Of a DNA stretch of 64,000 bases, positions 55,661-63,919 are shown piece after piece; within the stretch, counting starts at the first letter, position 1; the number at the start of each line of letters is the position of its first letter. This stretch comes from Gelidibacter maritimus. Lineage in GTDB: Bacteria > Bacteroidota > Bacteroidia > Flavobacteriales > Flavobacteriaceae. A program made the translations under genes and the position numbers. The notes below the pieces were generated by a model. The model did no database searches. It was not told where the DNA came from and saw only the letters and a list, made by a program, of their open reading frames with translations. The stretch lies in the NCBI RefSeq assembly GCF_014062315.1, contig NZ_JACGLT010000012.1, forward strand, positions 1-64,000, written 5' to 3'.

Positions 55661-56722
55661 TTATTCTTTTTTACAAACAAACATGGTGTGATACGCTCCA
55701 AGTTTTAAATCTTCCGTAATAGTCAACCCCGCTTTTTGTATCAAATTTATAAAAACCGTAGACGGATACATTTTGCTGTTGCCATTTGCCATTACCGTAA
55801 AATATAGCGACGTGGCTTCTAAAATAAATTTTGACATGGGGAATTCTTGACGATCCGTAAAGGTTTCAATGATCATCAATTCGGTATCTGCATTCATAGC
55901 CGAGACACAGGTGGTCAGAATGTTAAGGATTTCATCTTCTGAAAAACAATCCAAAAACTGACTCATCCAAATGACATCAGCACCAATAGGAATTTTCGCA
56001 TTGGGTTTTAGCCAATTCATTTCCTGTCCGCTGATGCGATTTTCAAATCCTGCATTTTGAATGTTTTTTAAGGCTTTGTTTAGTTGACCAGGCAGATCGA
56101 TGATTTTAACTTTGATATGTTCATCATAATTAAAACATTTCAAAGCAAACTTTCCGGTATTACCACCAATGTCAAACAAGAGTTTCGGTTGATTTTTGAA
56201 AACGCGTTTTAAGGCTTCTTGAAAAATCCCGTCTGAATAATAATGATCAAATTCAAACCACGATTGTTGTTCTTGAGGTGTCAATTGCGAAAGCCCTTCA
56301 TAAATAGTGTCCCATTCTCCCAACTCTTTTAATCCCGACGGTTTGCCGGTTTCAATAGCTTTATCTAAATGAAATAGCCCTTTATAACATATATCATGTG
56401 TGAAGTTAAGGTTGACATTGACCGCTTTGTCGTAATTTAGAAAATAGCCAATTTTAGTCAATTCGTAGGTGCCATTTTCAGATTTATAAACGATATCCGC
56501 ACTTTCAGAAAATTCGAGAAGCACGCCAAGTCCGTAGCGACTGATGGCTAATTTTTTGGAGATGTCATCAATGGTAATACCGCCTTGATCACGACTATCA
56601 AAAATCAGATCAAATACTCCTAATTTTTTGAGAGTTACTGACGATTGAAATATAAAAGGTGCGAAAGCTATTTTTTGTGCTTCCAATAGGGCGTCTGCGG
56701 CTCTAATTGCTTTTTTTGTCAT
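55661..56722 (-). CDS. SAM-dependent methyltransferase (O-methyltransferase type)
   Basis: This 353-residue class-I methyltransferase has an N-terminal winged-helix-like dimerisation part (about 20-100), the SAM motif LFDIGGNTGKFALKCF (about 190-206), IIDLPGQL and WMSQFLDCFSEDE. The layout is that of small-molecule O-methyltransferases. Flexirubin and aryl polyenes often carry methyl groups on the aryl head, so ring O- or C-methylation is the probable job. It starts 6 bp after the ketosynthase stop. Confidence 0.82.
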   Translation of the reverse strand: MTKKAIRAADALLEAQKIAFAPFIFQSSVTLKKLGVFDLIFDSRDQGGITIDDISKKLAISRYGLGVLLEFSESADIVYKSENGTYELTKIGYFLNYDKAVNVNLNFTHDICYKGLFHLDKAIETGKPSGLKELGEWDTIYEGLSQLTPQEQQSWFEFDHYYSDGIFQEALKRVFKNQPKLLFDIGGNTGKFALKCFNYDEHIKVKIIDLPGQLNKALKNIQNAGFENRISGQEMNWLKPNAKIPIGADVIWMSQFLDCFSEDEILNILTTCVSAMNADTELMIIETFTDRQEFPMSKFILEATSLYFTVMANGNSKMYPSTVFINLIQKAGLTITEDLKLGAYHTMFVCKKE

Positions 56723-56728
56723 AGATTA

Positions 56729-57874
56729 TTAGGATACTTTTCTGAAAAGAACAGCAGTATTGCAGCCTCCAAATCCAGATGCGGTTTTTAAAAATGTTCG
56801 TAACTTTTTTGGTGTTGTTTCTGTAATAATATGGAGCGGTTTTGAAATACCTAAAGTTTTAAATCCTGCCGAAGCAATTAAGGTGTTTTGATATAAAGAT
56901 TGCATTCCGATAATGGTTTCCAACAATCCTGATGCCCCCAAGGTATGTCCAAAATAGCCTTTTAAACTATGTAATGGCGTATGGTTTAATCCTAATCTAT
57001 CAAAAGCAATGGCTTCCATTTCGTCATTAAATAATGTTGCGGTGCCGTGGGCGGATAGATAATCGATTTGATTTGGTGTGATATGTGCTTCTTTTAATGC
57101 CGATTTGATGCTTCTGAACAAGCCTTCGCCAGTGCGCGAAGGTCCGGAAATGTGATTGGCATCATTGCAACTCCCTTCTCCCAAGATTTCTACGGCATCA
57201 TCAGATAGATGATTTTTGTCTGAAGTTACTAAAACAGATACAGCCGCTTCACCTAAATTAATCCCTACACGATCTTGATCATAAGGACGGCAAGGCGCGT
57301 CACTAATGGCGTGAAACGAGTTGAAACCTGAAAGCACAAAATCGGAAATCAAGTCTCCGGCTACGATAAAGATGTGGTCATAAATACCTTCTTGGAGGTA
57401 ACGTTTAGCGATGGCAACGGATAAAATACCAGAAACACAAGCATTGGAAATCACGATGGCATCATTTTTAAAATTGAAATAATCCTTGATGATTTGCCCT
57501 AATTGACCCAAATAGGCACGGTCTTTTGGAAAGTGATTTTGATCTTCCAAAACATCAATATTTCCCTTGGTGGTAGAAATAATGAGACCGACCCGATTAT
57601 TGATTTCAATGCCAGACGCTTTTATGGTCTTTGAAAGCGACAATAACAACATTTTTTCTAAACGGGTGAATTTATTCTTTGACTCTAAGGTTTTAAATTT
57701 TGATTCTAATGTTTCGGTGGGAATTACAGCTCCAAAAAACGGTTTATAAAATCGTGTGGAATCCTTCACGAGTTGGATGGCACTATCCCCATTTTTGAGA
57801 TAATCAAAAACGGTATGCGTATCAAATCCCATTGACGTCGTGATATTATTATATGACAAATAACACTTAGTCAT
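56729..57874 (-). CDS. Beta-ketoacyl-ACP synthase, second copy (ApeR-like)
   Basis: This 381-residue ketosynthase has Cys146 in VISNACVSGILS, His276 in SAHGTATLFND and His310 in YFGHTLGASG, so it should be active. It differs from the other copy, with a shorter N-terminus (MTKCYLSYNNITTSMG). It probably starts the chain or does the first condensation with the aryl starter. It overlaps the thioesterase gene by 8 bp and lies close to the half-ketosynthase. Confidence 0.85.
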   Translation of the reverse strand: MTKCYLSYNNITTSMGFDTHTVFDYLKNGDSAIQLVKDSTRFYKPFFGAVIPTETLESKFKTLESKNKFTRLEKMLLLSLSKTIKASGIEINNRVGLIISTTKGNIDVLEDQNHFPKDRAYLGQLGQIIKDYFNFKNDAIVISNACVSGILSVAIAKRYLQEGIYDHIFIVAGDLISDFVLSGFNSFHAISDAPCRPYDQDRVGINLGEAAVSVLVTSDKNHLSDDAVEILGEGSCNDANHISGPSRTGEGLFRSIKSALKEAHITPNQIDYLSAHGTATLFNDEMEAIAFDRLGLNHTPLHSLKGYFGHTLGASGLLETIIGMQSLYQNTLIASAGFKTLGISKPLHIITETTPKKLRTFLKTASGFGGCNTAVLFRKVS

Positions 57875-58313
57875 GTAGCAATCCGTGTTTTTGTTTCCAG
57901 GCCTTATAAAATTCAGGCAGATTTAAGGACATGTTTCCCACTTTAAAATTGGTGAAAACTTGAGTGGTTTCGCCAGTGCAAACGGTTTGTCCATTTTCGT
58001 TTTTAATACAATAGGAGAACACGATTTTGGCAGCTCGCGAATTTAAATAGGTAGTTTCAATGGTGGCTACTTCGCCGTAGCGCAAAGGTAATTTGTATTC
58101 TAAGGACATTTTTACAATCGGAATTGCAAAACCGTGTTTTTTGGCATCGAGATAGGTCAGATCAAATGCCCTTCCGAAGGCTTCACGTCCATCTTCAAAA
58201 TATTTCACATAATTCCCATGCCAAACAACGTGCATTGAATCAACTTCATTAAATCGTACTCTGATTTGATGCGCGAATTTCAATGTGGAGTTTTTTTGTT
58301 TTGACTTTTTCAT
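57867..58313 (-). CDS. 4HBT-type acyl-CoA/ACP thioesterase
   Basis: This 148-residue hotdog thioesterase has the 4-hydroxybenzoyl-CoA thioesterase motif RFNEVDSMHVVWHGNYVKYF with catalytic Asp25. Aryl-polyene clusters contain one, thought to release or edit acyl-ACP. It overlaps the dehydratase by four bases and the ketosynthase by eight. Confidence 0.87.
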   Translation of the reverse strand: MKKSKQKNSTLKFAHQIRVRFNEVDSMHVVWHGNYVKYFEDGREAFGRAFDLTYLDAKKHGFAIPIVKMSLEYKLPLRYGEVATIETTYLNSRAAKIVFSYCIKNENGQTVCTGETTQVFTNFKVGNMSLNLPEFYKAWKQKHGLLHD

Positions 58314-58753
58314 TCGTCTACTTTAAGAACCGTATTCATTTGGGCGTTGGCAATTATAATACCGTTGCTAATGGTAGAAAGTTCAACCGTGGACATATGC
58401 ATAATTTCGTGAATTATGGTAACGTTGGTCGTTATAACTTCATCTGCTTTTGGCAACTTTTGGATGTTCAGTTTTTTTATGGAAGCGATGAATCCTTCTT
58501 TTGCGCTTTGCTCTTTTGCGTGATTTTTAAATCCGATATATAAGGCGGCGGCTTGCGCCATGTGTTCAATCAAGCCTGTTTCTGAAAATTCATCATTATT
58601 CACAAAAAGATTATCTTTTAAAATGGTGAAGCCAACGCGTGCTTCTCCATCACTAAATTCCAATAATGAATCGACCATAATCATCGGTTCACGATGTGGA
58701 ATCAATTTTTTAATACCATCAAGGTCGGTAATTGGAATTTTTAGTGTTTTCAT
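58310..58753 (-). CDS. Hotdog dehydratase subunit with Glu but no GHF His
   Basis: This 147-residue FabA/Z-like protein has KLIPHREPMIMVDSLLEF at the N-terminus and SETGLIEHMAQAAALYIGF with Glu63 at the catalytic-Glu position. The preceding GHFP motif is replaced by VNNDEF, so the catalytic His is absent. It is the likely partner of the His-bearing dehydratase at 50671-51042. It overlaps both neighbours by four bases. Confidence 0.82.
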   Translation of the reverse strand: MKTLKIPITDLDGIKKLIPHREPMIMVDSLLEFSDGEARVGFTILKDNLFVNNDEFSETGLIEHMAQAAALYIGFKNHAKEQSAKEGFIASIKKLNIQKLPKADEVITTNVTIIHEIMHMSTVELSTISNGIIIANAQMNTVLKVDE

Positions 58754-59625
58754 TTTTTATCCTCCCAAAAATCATAAAAATTGAACCATTGCAACGGATA
58801 TTTTTTGACCTTTTGTTCCACGCTTTCGGTATATCTTTTTAAAAGATCGTTAATGTCACCTTGTTTATAATCTATCCACTCTGCATATAAATGATAGTGG
58901 CGTTTCGGCTCGCGCATCACATAAACAAACAATACAGGCACATTTAAACGGTTTGCCAAATAAAAAGGTCCCAACGGAAATTTTGCTTTCTTGCCCAAAA
59001 GCGTTTCTTCCAGATATTTCGTATTATCCATATAGCGATCTCCGGCAATACAAATGATTCTGTTTTGTGCCAATGCCGCATTGATCTCAAAAATATGAGA
59101 TAAATCGTCTTTGACCACTATAAAATGGATCTCTTTTTTAACGAATTGCTCTAAATACTCCTTAATATCTTCATGGTCTTGATCTGTGATGACAATGCTA
59201 ATAGAATCTTTAGCTAATCGTTCTTTAAAAAAGTATTGTGCCAATTCAAAATTTCCAATATGCGCGCTGATCAGGATACCACCTTTGTTCATTTCCAACA
59301 CTTCTGAAATTTTGACTTCACCAGTGAATTCGTAGGTGTAGTCACTTCTTAAGCCGGATGAGATGGCGATTTTATCAACCAAGGTCTGACCAAATGTATA
59401 GTAGGTTTTGTAGATGCTGATCATGGTTTTAAAACGCGAATAGCCCAATCTCTTTCTAAAATACAGTCGTAAACCCCTCACGTTTTTACCCGAAAACAAA
59501 CAGAAGTAGGGCACGGGAAGATGCATTAATGCGTAGGCGGCGTTAATTCCGAAGTTCTTTATAAAAAACACAAAGACCTTAAAACCGAAAACAGTTCCCC
59601 TCGATTTACCATCCCATTCTGCCAT
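58750..59625 (-). CDS. LpxL/HtrB-like lysophospholipid acyltransferase
   Basis: This 291-residue protein has a hydrophobic N-terminal segment (about 11-45) and the HX4E catalytic motif SAHIGNFE (His122, Glu127), later CIAGDRY and FPLGPFYLANRLNVPVLF. It should transfer an acyl chain, in this cluster perhaps the polyene, to a lipid or glycan acceptor in the membrane. It overlaps the dehydratase by four bases. A 90-bp gap separates it from the ketoreductase. Confidence 0.85.
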   Translation of the reverse strand: MAEWDGKSRGTVFGFKVFVFFIKNFGINAAYALMHLPVPYFCLFSGKNVRGLRLYFRKRLGYSRFKTMISIYKTYYTFGQTLVDKIAISSGLRSDYTYEFTGEVKISEVLEMNKGGILISAHIGNFELAQYFFKERLAKDSISIVITDQDHEDIKEYLEQFVKKEIHFIVVKDDLSHIFEINAALAQNRIICIAGDRYMDNTKYLEETLLGKKAKFPLGPFYLANRLNVPVLFVYVMREPKRHYHLYAEWIDYKQGDINDLLKRYTESVEQKVKKYPLQWFNFYDFWEDKK

Positions 59626-59715
59626 TGCAATTCCGAAGTTTAGGCTTTTGATTTAAGCGCATTATTAAAGCCACAAATTTACACGAATTTTTCGGTTAAG
59701 ACATTGTAAAGTGCT

Positions 59716-60450
59716 TTAGTGGATGCCTCCAGTTATACCGATAATTTCACCAGTAATATAGGATGCGTTTTTGGATGCCAAGAACGTGACCAAATGTGCA
59801 ACTTCTTCAGGTTTTCCAAATCGGTTCGCAGGAATCATCTTTTTAAGGCTCGTTTCATCCAGATCTTCTGTCATGTCTGTTTTGATAAAACCAGGAGCTA
59901 CAGCATTTACGGTGACATTGCGTTTGGCAACTTCTTGAGCCAATGATTTTGTGGCGGCAATAACAGCACCTTTTGCAGCCGAATAATTGGTCTGCCCTGA
60001 AACACCTTTCAGTCCAGAAATAGACACCATATTAATGATACGACCATAGCGGTTTAATAGCATTTTTTCTATTAAATGGTTGGTTACATTGAAAAATCCG
60101 TTGAGACTGATATTGATGACGTCATTCCATTCCTGAGGTTTCATCCACATAAAAAGTCCGTCTTTGGTAATCCCGGCATTATTGACCAAAACCTCGATAA
60201 TCGCATCAGATTGTTGTTCTTGCCAAGTATTTAATGCCTTCTGAACATTTTCAATATTGGACACATCAAATTGTATGATTTGACCAGAACCTCCAACAGC
60301 TTCCACTTCAGTTAAGGTTTGAAGTGCGGCTTCTTTATTAGTGTTATAATTGATGAGAATTTGGTATTCTGAATCTTTGGCAAGTTGGATGCAAATGGCT
60401 TTTCCGATGCCTCGGGAACCTCCGGTGATTAGTGCGTATTTCTTTGACAT
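59716..60450 (-). CDS. 3-oxoacyl-ACP reductase (FabG-like)
   Basis: This 244-residue short-chain dehydrogenase has the NADPH motif TGGSRGIGKAI (about 8-18), NNAGITKDG, and the catalytic Ser...YSAAKG with Tyr and Lys. It ends GEIIGITGGIH, as FabG does. It should reduce the beta-keto group during polyene elongation (ApeQ role). It lies 7 bp after the ammonia-lyase stop. Confidence 0.9.
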   Translation of the reverse strand: MSKKYALITGGSRGIGKAICIQLAKDSEYQILINYNTNKEAALQTLTEVEAVGGSGQIIQFDVSNIENVQKALNTWQEQQSDAIIEVLVNNAGITKDGLFMWMKPQEWNDVINISLNGFFNVTNHLIEKMLLNRYGRIINMVSISGLKGVSGQTNYSAAKGAVIAATKSLAQEVAKRNVTVNAVAPGFIKTDMTEDLDETSLKKMIPANRFGKPEEVAHLVTFLASKNASYITGEIIGITGGIH

Positions 60451-60457
60451 GTCAAAT

Positions 60458-61984
60458 TTATTTATGCTCGTTAATAAGATAATTCTTCACCGCATTCACA
60501 TAAGGATACATCACCACATCCTCCTTAAATACTGGCACGATCGCACGAATATCACCATACATCTGTTTTGTTTTGGTGGAGACTTTATCTTTTAGGTTCA
60601 AATATTCAATGGCTTGTGTGATGGTAATCAACTCAATAGCGAGTACTTCGAAGGTGTTTTCAATCACTTTTTTTGTGATCAAAGCGGCATTGGTACCCAT
60701 GCTTACAATGTCCTGGTTGTCATTATTGTTAGGGATACTGTGCACATACATTGGATTGGATAGCATTTGATTCTCCGCCGTTGTTGAGGTGGCCGTAAAC
60801 TGGACCCCTTGCATCCCGAAGTTTAAGCCAAGTTTTCCGAGATTGACAAATGGTGGTAAAATTCTATTGAGATTTGGATTGAGCAGGTAATTTAATTGGC
60901 GCTCTGCTAACATAGACGTTTTGGTCACGACCAATTTTAGCTTGTCCATTTCTAAGGACACATAATCGCCGTGAAAATTCCCGCCGTGGTATACATTTCG
61001 ATTTTTTACGTCTATTATTGGGTTGTCATTTGCAGAATTGACTTCCTCAATTAAAATCGCTTCTACCGTATTTAGGGTGTCCAAAACAGGACCTAAGATT
61101 TGTGGTACGCAACGTAATGAATAATATTCCTGGACCTTGTCTTCAAAGAACGCTACATTTTTGACTTCATTATATAAATGGTGTTCGCGTTTTTTAATTA
61201 ATGTGCTGTCCTTAAGATGGTTGCGCATAAGTTCTGCAATCTTGCGTTGTCCTTCATGTTTTTTTGATTGATTCAATTCAAACGAAAGGTGATCATCATA
61301 GGCACTAACAATTTCATTGATGGCCGATGATGCTTTAATCATCCAGTTTAAAAGCTTGCGAGTATATATCGCATTGACTATGCCAACACCAGTCATCACG
61401 GAGGTGCCATTCATAAGAGCAATGCCTTCACGAAGTTCGACAGAAATAGGCTTTAAATTTTCTTCTTTGAACACAATTTCTGTCGGACTTTTTTCACCTT
61501 TATAATGGACTTCGCCTTCACCGATCATCACCAAGGCCAAATGTGCCAATTGTACCAAATCGCCGCTGGCACCAACGCCGCCATGTTCATAAACAACCGG
61601 AGTGATATTTTTATTGATCAATTGGACCATCAGTTCTATAACTGATTTGTGTACTCCAGAATTCCCTAAACACAGCGTGTTGAGCCGCGCCAACATGGCT
61701 GCCTTGACGTATAGCGGCGGGATTAAATTCCCAGTTCCCGAAGCATGGCTTCTGATCAGGTTATACTGAAGCTGTTTTCGCTCTGAATCTTCAATTTTAT
61801 ACTGCGCCATGGGACCGAAGCCTGTATTAACGCCGTATATGATCTTATTTTCTGAAAATGTCTTTAAAAACTCGAAGCTCACTTCGACCTTTTCAAGAAC
61901 ATGTTCTTCGATTTGAATGGATTGATTGCCAAATAAAATTTGTTGAAAATCGTCGATTCCTAAGGTTCCATTAAGTACTAACAT
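60458..61984 (-). CDS. Tyrosine ammonia-lyase (FjTAL-like)
   Basis: This 508-residue aromatic amino-acid lyase has MIO cofactor residues Ala139-Ser140-Gly141 in HGGVGASGDLVQL, the catalytic Tyr50 in IIYGVNTGFG and the MYVHSIPNNNDNQDIVSMG region. It closely resembles, from memory, the characterised tyrosine ammonia-lyase of Flavobacterium johnsoniae, which makes p-coumarate. The selectivity pair is Ser79-His80, as in that enzyme and in histidine lyases, so motif alone would suggest HAL. No hut genes are near and it heads the pigment operon, which favours TAL. Confidence 0.85.
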   Translation of the reverse strand: MLVLNGTLGIDDFQQILFGNQSIQIEEHVLEKVEVSFEFLKTFSENKIIYGVNTGFGPMAQYKIEDSERKQLQYNLIRSHASGTGNLIPPLYVKAAMLARLNTLCLGNSGVHKSVIELMVQLINKNITPVVYEHGGVGASGDLVQLAHLALVMIGEGEVHYKGEKSPTEIVFKEENLKPISVELREGIALMNGTSVMTGVGIVNAIYTRKLLNWMIKASSAINEIVSAYDDHLSFELNQSKKHEGQRKIAELMRNHLKDSTLIKKREHHLYNEVKNVAFFEDKVQEYYSLRCVPQILGPVLDTLNTVEAILIEEVNSANDNPIIDVKNRNVYHGGNFHGDYVSLEMDKLKLVVTKTSMLAERQLNYLLNPNLNRILPPFVNLGKLGLNFGMQGVQFTATSTTAENQMLSNPMYVHSIPNNNDNQDIVSMGTNAALITKKVIENTFEVLAIELITITQAIEYLNLKDKVSTKTKQMYGDIRAIVPVFKEDVVMYPYVNAVKNYLINEHK

Positions 61985-62038
61985 TCAGATTGGGTTCACA
62001 ATGTTTTTAAATAGTTCCATAACCAGAAGTAAAGTGGT

Positions 62039-62059
62039 TATTTTTGTGCTACAAATGTA
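62039..62059. promoter_or_regulatory. Divergent -7 boxes for the pigment operon and halogenase gene
   Basis: TATTTTTG (62039-62046, plus) and TACATTTG on the minus strand (62052-62059) both match the Bacteroidota -7 consensus TAnnTTTG exactly. They point away from each other in the 106-bp gap. No good TTTG at -33 accompanies either. Five bases separate the boxes, so the two promoters may compete. Confidence 0.55.
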
Positions 62060-62090
62060 AAATAATAAATCGTTTAAATCCATTTGCTTT

Positions 62091-63329
62091 ATGAAGGATG
62101 TTCAGGTTGATGTTTTGATAATTGGCGCAGGACCTTCGGGTTGCGTTGCCGCCGCTTATTTAAACAAGCAAGGTGTCAATGTTAAAGTCATTGAAAAGAG
62201 TGTTTTTCCTCGCTTTGTAATTGGTGAAAGTCTATTGCCAAGATGTATGGATCATTTTGAAGAAGTAGATTTATTGGACTGTTTGATTGCCCAAAACTTT
62301 GAAGTTAAAAGCGGTGCAAGATTTATAAAAGGCGATACCATTTGCGAGTTTGATTTTAGTGAAAAGTATACGCAAGGATATGACTGGACTTGGCAAGCCC
62401 CAAGAGCCGATTTCGATTATGCACTTACAGAAGAATTGAAGAAAAAAGGGGTAGACATTGCCTTTAAACAAGAAGTCATTTCAGTGGCCTTCAATAAAGA
62501 TGGATCATCGCAAACCACGGTAAAAACTGAAAATGATGAAACATTTCAAGTTCAGGCTAAGTTTATTATTGACTCCAGTGGTTATGGGCGGGTTTTGCCG
62601 AGACTATTAAACCTTGACAAACCTTCAGCGATTCCTGAACATTCCTCTATATTCAGTCATGTTAAAGAGCTTGAACGCCCAGCAGGAACTGAAGGTACGT
62701 TTATTACTTTTGATGTGCTTGATACGGATACTTGGTTTTGGGTCATACCATTCAGCAACGGTAATACCAGTCTCGGGTTTGTTGGCAAAACGGAGTTTAT
62801 TGACAGTTTTAAAGGCACACCCACAGACCGACTTTCTGAAATGCTCAAAGAGTCGTCCTATTATTATGAGCGATTTAAAGATGTTGATTTTCTGTTTGAA
62901 CCTAAAATCATTCAGAATTATTCTAAATCCGTCACCCAACTTTATGGGAAAGGATATGCCTTAACAGGAAATAGCGCCGAATTTTTGGATCCGGTTTTTT
63001 CATCAGGAGTTACTTTTGCCACGGAATCGGGATTAAAAGCTGCGAAACTAATCACCAAAGAGTTGCAAAATGAATCTGTCGACTGGGAAAAAGAGTATGC
63101 TGAGTATATGAAAAAGGGGGTTTCTGTGTTTGCTTCCTATGTTAAGGAGTGGTACACGGGGAATTTACAGACCATCTTTTTTGAAGGAACAGACAATCCT
63201 GATATTAAAAAACAAATCTGTGCGGTTTTGGCGGGTTATGTTTGGGATGAAACCAATCCGTTTGTAAAGAATCACGATAGATTGATCAAAACATTGGCCA
63301 ATATTATCCGAATGGATCAGGGGAAATAA
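62091..63329 (+). CDS. Flavin-dependent halogenase-like oxidoreductase
   Basis: This 412-residue FAD enzyme has the dinucleotide motif IIGAGPSGCVAA (Gly12, Gly14, Gly17), the FPRFVIGESLLPRC segment of the halogenase group and TWFWVIPFSNG, close to the WxWxIP motif of flavin-dependent halogenases. Flexirubins can be chlorinated on the aryl ring, so ring halogenation is the likely role. Related enzymes are plain monooxygenases or reductases, so halogenation is unproven. It is divergent from the pigment operon. Confidence 0.78.
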   Translation: MKDVQVDVLIIGAGPSGCVAAAYLNKQGVNVKVIEKSVFPRFVIGESLLPRCMDHFEEVDLLDCLIAQNFEVKSGARFIKGDTICEFDFSEKYTQGYDWTWQAPRADFDYALTEELKKKGVDIAFKQEVISVAFNKDGSSQTTVKTENDETFQVQAKFIIDSSGYGRVLPRLLNLDKPSAIPEHSSIFSHVKELERPAGTEGTFITFDVLDTDTWFWVIPFSNGNTSLGFVGKTEFIDSFKGTPTDRLSEMLKESSYYYERFKDVDFLFEPKIIQNYSKSVTQLYGKGYALTGNSAEFLDPVFSSGVTFATESGLKAAKLITKELQNESVDWEKEYAEYMKKGVSVFASYVKEWYTGNLQTIFFEGTDNPDIKKQICAVLAGYVWDETNPFVKNHDRLIKTLANIIRMDQGK

Positions 63330-63688
63330 ACAGTTAATCATAACGGCTGTTTATTAACTCATGGATCTGATGTTCGGCTGTAGAGGAATTTCAAAGTTAG
63401 TTATCGAAAAGATTTCCAAAAAAACTTCAATTACTTTTGTCGGATGTTTTCTGCATTCTGACTAAAATACTAACTGATAATTGTTTGCGATATAAATTGT
63501 AAGTATTTTTAAATAAATTTTAATGCATTTAATGACGTATGCTAAAAATACATATATTTGAGATAGTGAATTAATAGCAGTTTAACAACGACACAAAATC
63601 CATTTTACCGAAAAAATTTGCATTTCGTAGATGATTTATGCCGTTTACTATTTTGTTAATTCGCTTTTTTTTATACATTTACACTATA
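63330..63688 (+). promoter_or_regulatory. Intergenic region with a promoter for the PID-CTERM-like gene
   Basis: This AT-rich 359-bp gap has a perfect -7 box TATATTTG at 63553-63560, with a weak TTTA near the -33 position. The distance to the start codon is about 130 bp, so a long 5' leader is expected. No terminator for the upstream gene is clear. Confidence 0.5.
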
Positions 63689-63919
63689 ATGTTTAAACCT
63701 AACCAGAAAACTACCGCTACCATTCTATTGATGTTAATCAGTATCACGGGATTTGCTCAAGATAGTGCGGGTGGGGGCTCGGGTCCTCCGACTCCACAAG
63801 GAGGCACGCCACCGCCAGGCTTGCCAATAGACGATGGGTTGATCATTTTATTGGCTGTGGCTCTTATATATGGTATATATATTATTTTAAAGCACTCAAA
63901 AAAGCAAACGGAAGCTTAG
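63689..63919 (+). CDS. Small PID-CTERM-like sorting-signal protein
   Basis: The start at 63689 (MFKPNQKTTA) gives 76 residues; an upstream Met would put a hydrophobic stretch in front of the signal peptide. The protein is a signal peptide (ending ITGFAQ), a short Gly/Pro-rich linker, and then PGLPIDDG followed by a hydrophobic helix and a basic tail KHSKKQTEA. The Pro-Ile-Asp motif, helix and basic end are the layout of PID-CTERM proteins, thought to be processed by an exosortase-like enzyme. No exosortase is seen in the window. The mature part would be only about 20 residues. Confidence 0.7.
   Translation: MFKPNQKTTATILLMLISITGFAQDSAGGGSGPPTPQGGTPPPGLPIDDGLIILLAVALIYGIYIILKHSKKQTEA

Noticed and set aside
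60458-61984. Histidine ammonia-lyase (hutH) of a histidine degradation pathway
   Set aside because: No other hut genes are near, the protein resembles FjTAL and the gene heads the pigment operon.
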